Of a stretch of DNA of 64,000 bases, positions 36,185-44,410 are shown piece by piece. The DNA lies in the NCBI RefSeq assembly GCF_017565645.3, contig NZ_CP086139.1, positions 1 to 64,000 on the forward strand. Direction: 5' to 3'. The translations under genes and the position numbers were made by a program. The DNA comes from Bradyrhizobium barranii subsp. barranii (GTDB taxonomy: Bacteria > Pseudomonadota > Alphaproteobacteria > Rhizobiales > Xanthobacteraceae). The notes beneath the pieces were generated by a model. That model was not told where the DNA came from, did not search any database, and saw nothing but the letters and a program-made list of their open reading frames with translations. Numbering within the stretch: position 1 is the first letter of the stretch; every line of letters begins with the position of its first letter.

Positions 36185-37126
36185 TCAGAGCCCATACAGT
36201 CGGAAGGTGGGGCGGCCGGTCAGCTCGCGCACCGCGCCGAGCGAGACCAGCCGCTCGAATAGCCGCCGTGTGCTGCGGTCACTCGCGGTCCTGCCGGCGC
36301 CGGCCGCCTGGGCGTCCTCCATCAGCAGGATCGCCACCATCATGTCGGCATCCTTGGCCCGCAACTTCGGCGCGGAGGCAAGTAGCCGATGGGCGCGCCG
36401 CACGAGGTCGGCGTAGAGATCGACGGCAGCAGCAGCGGCGCGCGCATAGGCCAGCGCGCAAGTCCTCGCCCAGGTCTCGTCGGGGCCGCCGGCCTTGCCG
36501 GCCGCGCGCAGCTCGGCGCGGCGCAGCTGGCCGGCGAGCAGCGGCACCGCCATCGGCCATTTCAAGCGATGGGCGAGCACAATGTCTGCGAGCCACAAGG
36601 CGAGCGGTTCGCTGTCGGGGACGACGCGCAGGCTTATCGCCGCGATCTCGGCAGCGGCCGCGACGGCGCTTCTCTGTCCTGCCGCCAATTTCGCCGCGGC
36701 GGTGACGACGTCCTCAAGCGCTTCATTGAAGCGCAGCTCGAACAGCGAGGACAAGGTAAGCATCCAGTCCGTCGGCGCCATGGCGGCCTGCTCGCCGAGA
36801 TACCGCCAGGCCTTGAGGATGCATCCGCCCGGCCCCGGGTCGTCGGTCTCGCGGCGCAGATACCAGGCGTCACGCAGCGCCGCCTCGTCCTCGCTGCGAC
36901 CGCCGTGGCGCGCCAGTACCGCGGCGTTCGACAGCGACAGACGATGCCGCCACAACGCGCCCAGCGGATGCTCGCTGCGCGCGATCGGATGGATCGCGGC
37001 GAGCGCCGCACCGGCGGAAAACATCGCATCGTCAACGCTCTCGGACGTCGTGCCCAGCCGCACCCAGGCCGGAAACGGCGGGAAGGTCGGCGGGGTTTCG
37101 GGCATGAGTCGCGCGCGTGAGGCCAT
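36185..37126 (-). CDS. DUF1403 family protein
   Basis: About 313 residues, helical, with FPPFPAWVRLGTTSESVDD near the start and GAALAAIHPIARSEHPLGAL, the conserved opening of DUF1403 proteins. This family is largely restricted to alphaproteobacterial plasmids and islands and is usually paired with scpB, as here. Three ATG codons (37174, 37126, 37105) are possible and none has a clear ribosome site. The function is unknown; a role in replicon maintenance is suggested only by context. Confidence 0.75.
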   Translation of the reverse strand: MASRARLMPETPPTFPPFPAWVRLGTTSESVDDAMFSAGAALAAIHPIARSEHPLGALWRHRLSLSNAAVLARHGGRSEDEAALRDAWYLRRETDDPGPGGCILKAWRYLGEQAAMAPTDWMLTLSSLFELRFNEALEDVVTAAAKLAAGQRSAVAAAAEIAAISLRVVPDSEPLALWLADIVLAHRLKWPMAVPLLAGQLRRAELRAAGKAGGPDETWARTCALAYARAAAAAVDLYADLVRRAHRLLASAPKLRAKDADMMVAILLMEDAQAAGAGRTASDRSTRRLFERLVSLGAVRELTGRPTFRLYGL

Positions 37127-37207
37127 GCCCGAGGCTAATCCCGCACGGCGCTTTGTGCCACAGATTTTGCGCAAAACCGCCGCGCCTGTCGGGGGATAAC
37201 AACGAAT

Positions 37208-37224
37208 GATAATGTTGCATTATC
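37208..37224. promoter_or_regulatory. Inverted repeat upstream of the DUF1403-scpB operon
   Basis: GATAATG-TTG-CATTATC, a perfect 7-bp inverted repeat about 80 bp upstream of the gene start. It is a candidate repressor site; the regulator is unknown. Confidence 0.45.
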
Positions 37225-37404
37225 GGTCGTTTTCTTCACTATATAGGGCACGCCCGTTTTTCAACGCCGAGATCCCGGCAAATCGCGCTTCGGAAGCCCC
37301 CGCGCCGCCTGAGAGCCGGCGGCCGACGTGAATCTTTCCGGTCGAGGCGTCGGCACCCGAGGCGGCCCATCCTTGACCGCGACGAGGACGCCATTTAGAA
37401 CATA

Positions 37405-37423
37405 GCTAGACTGTCTAGTCTAG
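37405..37423. promoter_or_regulatory. Operator-like repeats before the Phd-type antitoxin
   Basis: CTAGA-CTG-TCTAG (37406-37418) followed by a further TCTAG, within 30 bp of the antitoxin start. Antitoxin/toxin complexes of this class bind such palindromes to repress their own operon. Confidence 0.5.
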
Positions 37424-37434
37424 GAACGCACAAA

Positions 37435-37689
37435 ATGGAATGGCCGCTGCAGGACGCCAAGAACCAGTTTTCCAAGGTGGTGCAGAAGGCCCGCCTGGAA
37501 GGCCCGCAGGTCGTCACCCTGCGCGGGATGCGCGCCGCGGTGGTGCTGTCGGCCGCCGATTACGATGCGCTGCGCTCCGGGCGGCCGACCTTGGTCGACG
37601 ACTTGCTGGCCGGGCCAAGCTGGGATGACGAACTGGCCGAAGAAGCGATGCGGCGCATCAAGCCCCCCAGCCGCGACGCGGCCTTCTGA
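37435..37689 (+). CDS. Phd/YefM-type antitoxin
   Basis: 84 residues. The N-terminal Phd fold opens MEWPLQDAKNQFSKVVQKA (the usual W.L.DAK..FS.LV..A) and VVTLRGMRAAVVLSAADYDA, which builds the DNA-binding beta-helix part. The acidic C-terminal tail wraps the toxin. AGGAAC upstream serves as ribosome site. The stop overlaps the toxin ATG by one base, a standard coupled toxin-antitoxin arrangement. Confidence 0.9.
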   Translation: MEWPLQDAKNQFSKVVQKARLEGPQVVTLRGMRAAVVLSAADYDALRSGRPTLVDDLLAGPSWDDELAEEAMRRIKPPSRDAAF

Positions 37690-38096
37690 TGTATCTCATT
37701 GATACCAACGTCGTTTCCGAGGCTCGGCGCGGCTCTCCGCAGGCAACCGGCTGGCTGCGCTCGGTGGATCCGGCCAGCGTCTACCTGAGCACCCTCACCC
37801 TCGGCGAGATCATGCGCGGCATCGCGCTGAAGCAGAAGTCGGACCCGAAGGTGGCCGGCCACCTTGCCGAATGGTTGCGCAAGTTGCGCCACGACCACGC
37901 CAACCGCATCCTGGCGGTGACCGACCAGATCTCCGTCGAGTGGGGTCGCATCGCCGCGATCCGGCCGTGTGGCGATATCGACGGGCTGATCGCCGCAACC
38001 GCGATCGTCCACGACCTCATCCTCGTCACCCGCAATGTGGGGGATTTCGAGGATACGGGTGCAACGGTAATCAATCCCTGGGAGGACTCGGCATGA
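37689..38096 (+). CDS. VapC/FitB-type PIN-domain toxin
   Basis: 135-residue ribonuclease toxin. Acidic active-site residues are visible: D5 in YLIDTNVVSE, E in LTLGEIMRGI, and D in GDIDGLIAATA and TRNVGDFEDTG. Partner of the antitoxin just upstream. The stop overlaps the integrase ATG (ATGA at 38093-38096), so the integrase may be translated from the toxin operon, which would tie integrase supply to the addiction module. Confidence 0.9.
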   Translation: MYLIDTNVVSEARRGSPQATGWLRSVDPASVYLSTLTLGEIMRGIALKQKSDPKVAGHLAEWLRKLRHDHANRILAVTDQISVEWGRIAAIRPCGDIDGLIAATAIVHDLILVTRNVGDFEDTGATVINPWEDSA

Positions 38097-39190
38097 GCAG
38101 CCCACCAGCAACCGGTTCGGAACCGCTGGCGGCCGCGGAGATCGACACAGATCCTGCCGCCGCATCAGTCCCCTCCCCTCTTCCGGCACCCAAAACCGGC
38201 CTGCCGGCGCATCTCGAACGGCTTGCCGATCGCGCCCGCGACTACGTCGACGCGGCGAACTCGGCCAACACGCGCCGGGCCTATGCCTCCGATTGGAAGC
38301 ACTTTTCCGGGTGGTGCCGGCGTCAGGGTCTCGAGGTGCTTCCGCCCTCCCCGCAGACGGTCGGGCTTTACATCACTGCCTGCGCCTCCGGCGCCGCGAC
38401 GGCCGATCGCCAGGCGAATTCGGTCGCGACGATCGAGCGCCGGCTCTCGGCCCTGACCTGGAACTATGCCCAGCGCGGCACGCCACTCGACCGCGCGGAC
38501 CGGCATATCGCAACGGTCCTCGCGGGCATCCGCAACACCCATGGCGCGCCGCCCCGGCAAAAGGAAGCCGTGCTGCCGGAAGATGTCATCGCCATGCTCG
38601 AGACGCTTAATCGCGGCACCCTGCGCGGCTTGCGCGACCGGGCCATGCTGCTGCTCGGCTTTGCGGGTGGCCTGCGGCGCTCCGAGATCGTCGGCCTCGA
38701 CCTCCATCGCGACGACACCGAAGACGGCCAAGGCTGGGTCGAGATCCTCGACAAGGGCATGATCGTCACCCTGCGCGGCAAAACCGGCTGGCGCGAGATC
38801 GAGATCGGCCGGGGCTCGTCCGACGCGACCTGCCCGCTCGTTGCCTTGCAGATCTGGCTGAAGCTCGCGCGGATCGGCCATGGACCGATCTTCCGCCGGG
38901 TGACCGGCCAGGGCAAAGACGTCGGACCGGATCGCCTGAATGATCAACAGGTCGCCCGGCTGGTCAAACGCGCGGCGCTGGCCGCCGGGGTGCGCGCCGA
39001 CCTGACCGAAGGCGAACGGGTCGATAAATTCGCCGGACATTCGCTGCGCGCCGGCCTCGCCTCCTCGGCCGAGGTCGACGAGCGCTACGTGCAGAAACAG
39101 CTCGGCCACGCCAGCGCCGAGCAGACCCGCCGCTATCAGCGGCGGCGCGACCGCTTCCGGGTCAATCTCACCAAGGCGGCGGGCCTTTGA
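38093..39190 (+). CDS. Tyrosine site-specific integrase/recombinase
   Basis: 365 residues from ATG 38093, preceded by GGAGGA. The core-binding N-terminal domain (YVDAANSANTRRAYASDWKH) is followed by a catalytic domain with Arg in GGLRRSEIVGLDL, H-x-x-R in AGHSLRAGLASSA, His/Trp region QLGHASAEQTRRY, and the terminal Tyr (RRYQRR). Of the XerC/plasmid recombinase kind. Located between two toxin-antitoxin modules and near repABC, it may resolve multimers or integrate the replicon. Confidence 0.92.
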   Translation: MSSPPATGSEPLAAAEIDTDPAAASVPSPLPAPKTGLPAHLERLADRARDYVDAANSANTRRAYASDWKHFSGWCRRQGLEVLPPSPQTVGLYITACASGAATADRQANSVATIERRLSALTWNYAQRGTPLDRADRHIATVLAGIRNTHGAPPRQKEAVLPEDVIAMLETLNRGTLRGLRDRAMLLLGFAGGLRRSEIVGLDLHRDDTEDGQGWVEILDKGMIVTLRGKTGWREIEIGRGSSDATCPLVALQIWLKLARIGHGPIFRRVTGQGKDVGPDRLNDQQVARLVKRAALAAGVRADLTEGERVDKFAGHSLRAGLASSAEVDERYVQKQLGHASAEQTRRYQRRRDRFRVNLTKAAGL

Positions 39191-39308
39191 CCGCCGAATA
39201 CCGGCCTCGCTCGCATCACCGCGCACGGTCCGCGTTCCTCCAGACGGATAGACCGGCCTGACTGGCGACGTGCGGTAATTACCATGGATATCCCAATATG
39301 GCCATGAT

Positions 39309-39330
39309 AGATATCCTCAAGGAGATATCT
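39309..39330. promoter_or_regulatory. Inverted repeat overlapping the VapB ribosome site
   Basis: AGATATC (39309-39315) and GATATCT (39324-39330) form a perfect 7-bp inverted repeat around CTCAAGGA, which includes the ribosome site two bases before the vapB ATG. A VapBC complex bound here would block both transcription and translation. Confidence 0.55.
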
Positions 39331-39331
39331 C

Positions 39332-39598
39332 ATGCCCCTCTTCATTCGTGACGATCAGGTCGACGACCTCGCCAGCCGGCTCCAGGCCATGACAGGCTCG
39401 CGGACCAAAACAGAAGCCGTGCGTCTCGCGCTCGAGCACGAGATCAAGCGCCAAACTGAAAATATGCTCCCGAGCCAACGAATCGGCAATGCTCTCGCAA
39501 TCGTCGCTGGCATTCGGACCAACGCTGCGGAGCGCGGCCTCGCTGGCACGGACGATTTCGACATGAAGGCCTTCACCGACGAGATGTGGGGCGGCTGA
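39332..39598 (+). CDS. vapB: VapB-type antitoxin (Rv0623 class)
   Basis: 88 residues. Starts MPLFIRDDQVDDLASRLQAM and TGSRTKTEAVRLALEHEI, the ribbon-helix-helix segment of this VapB class, followed by a toxin-binding tail. The stop overlaps the next ATG. The start is fixed by AAGGAG and the operator just ahead. Confidence 0.9.
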   Translation: MPLFIRDDQVDDLASRLQAMTGSRTKTEAVRLALEHEIKRQTENMLPSQRIGNALAIVAGIRTNAAERGLAGTDDFDMKAFTDEMWGG

Positions 39599-40020
39599 TG
39601 TTCCTCGATGCCTCGGCCATTGTCGCGATTCTCGGCGGCGAGCCGGATGGACCCGAACTCGCCGGCCGCTTGAACGGCTCGAAAACGGGCTTCTTCGTTT
39701 CACCCCTCGTATTGTTCGAGTCGGCCGCGTCGCTTGCCGCGAAGCTCGCCCGCGAAACCGGCTTACCGCGCGACGCCGCCCTCCTCGCCAAGGCCGAAAC
39801 CGCGGTGCGGGAATTCGTCATCGCGCTCGGCGCCCAGGAAATTTCCGTCTCGTCGGATATCGGTCGCAAGGCCCTCGAAGCGGCGCAGACCTACAGCCGC
39901 CTAGTCGACCACCCCGCGCAGCTCAATTTCGGGGACTGCTTCGCCTATGCCTGCGCCAAGGCTTACCGCATCCCGCTCCTCTATAAGGGCAACGACTTCG
40001 CTCAGACCGATCTCCGATAG
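39598..40020 (+). CDS. vapC: VapC-type PIN-domain toxin
   Basis: 140 residues from ATG 39598 (the one-base overlap with the vapB stop argues against a longer frame from 39586). PIN motifs: MFLDASAIVAILGGE with D4, LVLFESAASLA with E, and LNFGDCFAYACAKA (D) plus LLYKGNDFAQTDL (D). This is the ribonuclease partner of the antitoxin. Second addiction module within 2.6 kb. Confidence 0.92.
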   Translation: MFLDASAIVAILGGEPDGPELAGRLNGSKTGFFVSPLVLFESAASLAAKLARETGLPRDAALLAKAETAVREFVIALGAQEISVSSDIGRKALEAAQTYSRLVDHPAQLNFGDCFAYACAKAYRIPLLYKGNDFAQTDLR

Positions 40021-40229
40021 CGACGGGCCTCTTTGCGGAAAGAGGCGGGCTGGCGTACCGCCCCGCTCACGAATTCAGGCTTGGTCGACGCGCCAACTCA
40101 GGCAAAGCGCGCACCTTGTTCATCACCTCCCCATCGCCGTTCGGAGTTCGTCCAGGGCGTCATCCAGTCCGACGCGGCCGGTAGCCGAGTCGTCTGCGAT
40201 GACGGAGTCCTTCCTGGCGCCGTTTCGGG

Positions 40230-41549
40230 TCATTTCGGCCGCCTGGCCAATGAGGCGCGCAATTCGGCACTGGCATGGTAGCCGCCGGACTGCGTGGGTT
40301 TGCCCTGCTCGGCGGGACCACCCGCGGGCGGCGGGGTTGGCTTCGATCCGTCCAGCTTGGCGCGCAGCAAGGCCATAATCATCGGCCAAACGGAGAATTT
40401 GCCCGCCTTGGCGCGGTCGGTCAGGCTTCGCAGATAGCCGCCGGCGCTGTTGATCTGGTCGGCTTTCTGGTAGATCGCGGCCAGCGTAATCGCGGCCTGT
40501 TGGTCACTCAGCACTTCCCTGGCCTCGCGCCAGGCGCTCGGGCTGATCCCCAGCATCGGCCGGGCAAGCTCCGCCGCAGCCACCAAATCCTTCCAGTGCC
40601 GGATTTCGCCCTCTTTGATCAGCCAGCGTATGTTGGGGCAGGCATCCAGAACAATCCCCAAGGGGAGCTCACGCTTCGGCAAGCTCCGCAGGTTGTGGTT
40701 AGCCGCGGCGTCGCCGCCCGCTTCATGTTTGGTCGCCAAGCCTCGTTCAGATTCAGATGAAAGATCTGGATTTGAATTCTGTATGTGGCAACCAGAGTGG
40801 GACTCATTGGCGTCCAGATTCTGTGTTTTGGCGAACGTTTCCAACAGCTCACGAATCTCACACCAGAGTTCTTCCATTTCGCCGCCGAGGCTCTCCAAAA
40901 GCTGCCGTGGGGCAGTCCGCGGAATCCGCCCGGCGATCTCCTGGTAGGCGTGCTGAAACCGCTTCCAATTTCCCGGGACGCCCTCGTCAAGCCCGGCTTC
41001 GATCATCTTGACGATGTCCCGGCGCAGGATGGTGAGCCGCTCCTTGGCAACGCGGAACGCCTTCTTCTCGGCCTGCACTGCGCCGGCGAGCGTCTTGTAC
41101 TCCTCGGCGCGGGCCACGATCGGAGCCAGGTCAAAGCCGTAAGCCTGCTCGATCTCTCCGCCCTGCCCCTTGCGGGCGTAGCGTTTGCCGTTGGGGCTGT
41201 CTCTGCGAATGATCAGGCCGCAGTCGACCAGGACGGAAAGATGCCGGCGCAGCGTCGTCGGCGGCATCCCGTTGGCCCGCGCCATCAACTGCTCGTTGGA
41301 AGGCCAGACGATCAACTCGCCGTCGGCCTCGAGCGCGGTCTCGGGATGGAACGACAACAGTGCGTGCAGGATCGTCAGCGCACGGTCGGTCGCGCCGAGA
41401 ACCTGGCGCACTTCCTTGATGTGCTGAAAAACGTGCCATTTGTGAACAATGGCTGTCTCTGGTTTTGCCTTTGCGGCCAGCTGGCTTGAAATCATGCCAA
41501 GCGTCATCGGCCGCCGCCCAAAGGGCGTCGTTGATAAGGGTGTCTGCAT
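40230..41549 (-). CDS. repC: Replication initiator RepC
   Basis: Initiator protein of repABC replicons; in this plasmid class the origin lies inside repC. The 439 residues match the family. The N-terminal DNA-binding region is visible: LGATDRALTILHALLSFHP and GMPPTTLRRHLSVLVDCGLI (winged helix), then EYKTLAGAVQAEKKAFRVAK. The C terminus has the family's SAGGYLRSLTDRAKAGKFS motif. Expression is expected to be limited by the antisense RNA encoded between repB and repC. Confidence 0.95.
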   Translation of the reverse strand: MQTPLSTTPFGRRPMTLGMISSQLAAKAKPETAIVHKWHVFQHIKEVRQVLGATDRALTILHALLSFHPETALEADGELIVWPSNEQLMARANGMPPTTLRRHLSVLVDCGLIIRRDSPNGKRYARKGQGGEIEQAYGFDLAPIVARAEEYKTLAGAVQAEKKAFRVAKERLTILRRDIVKMIEAGLDEGVPGNWKRFQHAYQEIAGRIPRTAPRQLLESLGGEMEELWCEIRELLETFAKTQNLDANESHSGCHIQNSNPDLSSESERGLATKHEAGGDAAANHNLRSLPKRELPLGIVLDACPNIRWLIKEGEIRHWKDLVAAAELARPMLGISPSAWREAREVLSDQQAAITLAAIYQKADQINSAGGYLRSLTDRAKAGKFSVWPMIMALLRAKLDGSKPTPPPAGGPAEQGKPTQSGGYHASAELRASLARRPK

Positions 41550-41620
41550 TGTTCTTCACCTATCGCTAGGCAAAAGAAGTCCGCCCTCCAAAACGAGCGC
41601 ATGACTGCGGCCGGTTGGGC

Positions 41621-41715
41621 TTGACACCGATTCGCGGAAGTGGGATTCTGTCAGTCGCCAAACGTAACAGAGAAGGGCTTCCGGAACCTCGTTTCGGGGG
41701 CCTTTTTCTTTTGCT
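41621..41715 (+). ncRNA. repABC counter-transcribed RNA (incompatibility RNA) with promoter and terminator
   Basis: On the strand opposite the rep operon, TTGACA (41621-41626), a 17-bp spacer and GATTCT (41644-41649) form a promoter. A perfect 11-bp stem (41676-41686 with 41692-41702, including G-T pairs, loop CCTCG) followed by TTTTTCTTTT is an intrinsic terminator. The transcript would be about 56 nt from about 41656. Position and size are those of the small antisense RNA that controls RepC synthesis and incompatibility in repABC plasmids. Confidence 0.8.
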
Positions 41716-41718
41716 GGG

Positions 41719-42738
41719 TTAGTCTCCCGTCTCCTGTGGAATCGATCCTCTGCGGAACGCCTCATAGAGTTGATCGAGGTTCTCCGAGAGATACTCGCCG
41801 AACGCACGGGCGTCAGACGTCTTGGCCTTGAGTGCCAGTGTGAACTTCTTCCCTTCGGCGGAAATCTCCGCCGAGAGGGCGCTGTCCGGGGGTGTCCAGT
41901 TTCGCCTGCTCGGCTGGTTCTGCTTGCGTGTCGGCTTCGACCTCAATTTGCGGACCAGAAAGTCGAACCGCGCATCGCTCGACAGCCGGGAGAAGGCCTC
42001 GTCCCGAATGGTCTGGAGCGCGCGCTCCTGGATTGCCGGACTATCGAGCAGCAGCTTCAACTCATACCAGCGATCGCGGCCGACGTTCTTCGCTTGGCCG
42101 ATGGCCTCCAAGATGGGGGAGGGCAGGCCTGCGACCGACAGCATCTTTGAGAGAGTCGTTCGGTCGATCGAGAGCGCGCTCAGAATGATTGCATTGTCGT
42201 CGTCGTAACGGAGACGCACGACGTCAGCGGCGAAGAGCGCGCGATCGATAAACGGGACGTCCGCACGCGCGGCGTTCTCCTGACCGAGCGCAAGCACATG
42301 CTCTCGATCCTCGATGTCCTTGACGACGGCGCGTACCTTCCGGCCGAGCGCCTGAGCGACTTTCCAGCGGCGATGTCCGAAGACCACCATGTACCGGCCG
42401 GCCGACTTCGGATTCGGCCTGACCAGAATAGGGGAGTCCTGGCCGCGCTCGCGGATCCGCTCCAGCAGCTGGTTGAACTCGGCCTCATCGTCAGCACGAC
42501 GATCGCGGACGAACGAGGCGTCGATCAAGTCGGGCTCAAGCTCGACGACCGTTTCCCCCTCTACGAGCTTGTCGGCCCTAGCCGCAAGCTCGTCGAGCGA
42601 CTTAAGGAGCGAGCGAGACGCGCCCTTGGCCGCATAGTCGGACACTGGACGGGACGGCCGTTTGTGATCGGCGGCGACGTCGTCAACCGCGGGCCGCTGA
42701 TCGTCAAGAATGTTGGCGAAGGGGTTTTTACGAGCCAT
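41719..42738 (-). CDS. repB: Partition protein RepB (ParB family)
   Basis: Centromere-binding partition protein of the repABC class. The ATG at 42738 gives MARKNPFANILDDQ, the usual start. ParB motifs: LERIRERGQDSPILVRPNP, YMVVFGHRRWKVAQALG (the arginine box) and a helix-turn-helix around IILSALSIDRTTLSKMLSV. 339 residues. It lies downstream of repA with a centromere-like site between them. Confidence 0.94.
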   Translation of the reverse strand: MARKNPFANILDDQRPAVDDVAADHKRPSRPVSDYAAKGASRSLLKSLDELAARADKLVEGETVVELEPDLIDASFVRDRRADDEAEFNQLLERIRERGQDSPILVRPNPKSAGRYMVVFGHRRWKVAQALGRKVRAVVKDIEDREHVLALGQENAARADVPFIDRALFAADVVRLRYDDDNAIILSALSIDRTTLSKMLSVAGLPSPILEAIGQAKNVGRDRWYELKLLLDSPAIQERALQTIRDEAFSRLSSDARFDFLVRKLRSKPTRKQNQPSRRNWTPPDSALSAEISAEGKKFTLALKAKTSDARAFGEYLSENLDQLYEAFRRGSIPQETGD

Positions 42739-42793
42739 GACCAAACCTCCCATTTCGCCTTAGGCTCTTGAAGTCGCAGAGATTTTCGGCGGT

Positions 42794-42809
42794 TTTGACT
42801 GCGGTCAAC
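42794..42809. promoter_or_regulatory. parS-like centromere site between repA and repB
   Basis: TTTGACTGCGGTCAAC differs at one end base from the 16-bp repABC centromere palindrome GTT(N4)GC(N4)AAC as I know it. It sits just before the repA stop in the repA-repB gap, a common position. Only this copy was noticed. Confidence 0.6.
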
Positions 42810-42810
42810 A

Positions 42811-43998
42811 CTACAGACGCCCCCACGCCCGGTGGATGAGCGCCTGAATCTCGAAATTCACCGCGTCCAGTGCCTCAATGGCACGATCGTAGGTGTCCCG
42901 ATTGAAGCTGCCGCGTTCGACCTCATACAAGGTCTGCTTCGTCAGCCCTGCGTCCGAGATGGCAGTCGACTTCAGCATGGGGTTCTTGAGGATCTCCTCA
43001 GCGAGCATCGACTGCATGAAGCCCAGCATTTGGGTTTGCGGAATATCCGTCGGCTCGAATCGGGTGATCAAATATCGAAGCCAGTCGATTTTGACGGGCG
43101 CGCCCTTCTCCCGGATTGCCCTAACGAAGTTTCCGAGCATCAGCAGGAACTGGCTCATGGACATAAGGTCCAGCATCTGCGGATGGACGGTAATCAGAAC
43201 AGAGCTGGAAGCGGTCAGCGCTGTCAGCGTCAGGAAGCCCAGTTGCGGCGGGCAATCAACTACGACGACATCGAATCGATCGTCTACTTCCTCAAGCGCG
43301 CGGCCGAGGCGTTCATAGAACCGCTTCCCCTCGTTCGAGCCCTGCATCGAGAGCGGCGTGTCGTACTCGTATTCCTGAAGCTCGAGGTTTGCCGGGATGA
43401 TCTCAAGCAAAGGGAAATTGGTCCGCAGAATGACGTCGGCAACCGGCCGACGCTTTTCGTCGTACCTGATCGCGTCGTACAGCGACGGATTCCGATCGAG
43501 CTCCGGCTGAAAGCCGTGAAGCGCCGAGAGCGAGGCCTGCGGATCAAGGTCAATTGCGAGCACACGATGCCCGGTCAGGGCGAGATGCTGGCTCAGATGG
43601 GCGGCCGTCGTGGTCTTCCCAGAGCCCCCCTTGAAATTAACGACAGCGATAACCTGGAGCTTCTCCCCGGGCTTGCGGGAGGGGACGTATTTCTTCGCGT
43701 CTGACCGTCCGTTTTTGTCGAGATAGTGCCGCAGCTCCATCATCTGTTCCGCAGTATAGAAGCGCCTTCCACTACCTGCGATAGTGGGCTCCGGACCTTT
43801 CTTTTCGAGATGTAGTCTTTTGAGGTTGTTCGGGCTGACGCCGAGATAGTGGGCGACTTCCGACATCGGGAACAGACGGAGCGTCTTCTTCGCGTCCGGA
43901 GGAAATTTCTCCAGGCGAAGCTGATCGAGCTTCCTTGAGATCTCGTCTCCCTGTGCGAGGATTTTCTCGTCAAACTCGAATGTCGGGAGCAGGCCCAT
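42811..43998 (-). CDS. repA: Partition ATPase RepA (ParA family)
   Basis: 395-residue ParA-type ATPase that segregates the plasmid and represses the rep operon. It has an N-terminal MerR-like helix-turn-helix (FPMSEVAHYLGVSPNNLKR, about residues 43-61), a deviant Walker A KGGSGKTTTAAH at about 124-135, VVVDCPPQLGFLTLTAL (Walker B region) and the C-terminal part TLYEVERGSFNRDTYDRA. First gene of the operon; its promoter lies between 43999 and 44410. Confidence 0.95.
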   Translation of the reverse strand: MGLLPTFEFDEKILAQGDEISRKLDQLRLEKFPPDAKKTLRLFPMSEVAHYLGVSPNNLKRLHLEKKGPEPTIAGSGRRFYTAEQMMELRHYLDKNGRSDAKKYVPSRKPGEKLQVIAVVNFKGGSGKTTTAAHLSQHLALTGHRVLAIDLDPQASLSALHGFQPELDRNPSLYDAIRYDEKRRPVADVILRTNFPLLEIIPANLELQEYEYDTPLSMQGSNEGKRFYERLGRALEEVDDRFDVVVVDCPPQLGFLTLTALTASSSVLITVHPQMLDLMSMSQFLLMLGNFVRAIREKGAPVKIDWLRYLITRFEPTDIPQTQMLGFMQSMLAEEILKNPMLKSTAISDAGLTKQTLYEVERGSFNRDTYDRAIEALDAVNFEIQALIHRAWGRL

Positions 43999-44410
43999 CC
44001 TAATCCACCCTACCTAGAAAATGGCGCCACAAACAGCAAAACGTGCCGGTCAGGCGCCAGTATGGGAGATTCGGCCCGTGTGGCAAGTCCTTTAAGGTTA
44101 ACAACATCTTAACGGCTATTCTCAGCCGCGCGGAACGAGCAAGTGATTCGTTCCGATTCGTCTAATCTTATCGAGGGCTTACAAAGCGCTCGTGGAGCGA
44201 GGCCGCATCGTTTTCTGCCCCGTTAATTCTACAGTCAAAGCGACCCTTTTGGCCTCGACTAGAGCTGCAACCCGACCAAATCCGACGCCGAAGGCGCGAC
44301 TCATCGCGAATCGGAGCTCGCCGGGGCCCCGTTAATTCACCAGAGCGTACGAGCCGCCGCGCCGTGCTGACTTGCCTCCGTTCACGCGAACGCGACGGAG
44401 GATTCGACGA
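43999..44410. promoter_or_regulatory. Divergent control region between repA and traI
   Basis: 412 bp separate the divergent repA and traI starts. Visible elements are the inverted repeat GTTAA-N7-TTAAC (44097-44113), the longer inverted repeat CGGAACGA-N9-TCGTTCCG (44131-44155), and a direct repeat GCCCCGTTAATTC near 44218 and 44327. In Ti-type plasmids this interval carries rep promoters and a tra box through which TraR raises copy number; a canonical 18-bp tra box was not seen by eye. Confidence 0.55.

Noticed and set aside
37871..38092. Extended start for the integrase overlapping the PIN toxin
   Set aside because: The extension is an out-of-frame reading of the toxin; ATG 38093 has GGAGGA and the family-typical start.
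44000..44400. Canonical 18-bp tra box upstream of traI
   Set aside because: The inverted repeats present do not match the ACGTGCAGATCTGCACAT-type consensus, so only unspecific operator candidates are reported.
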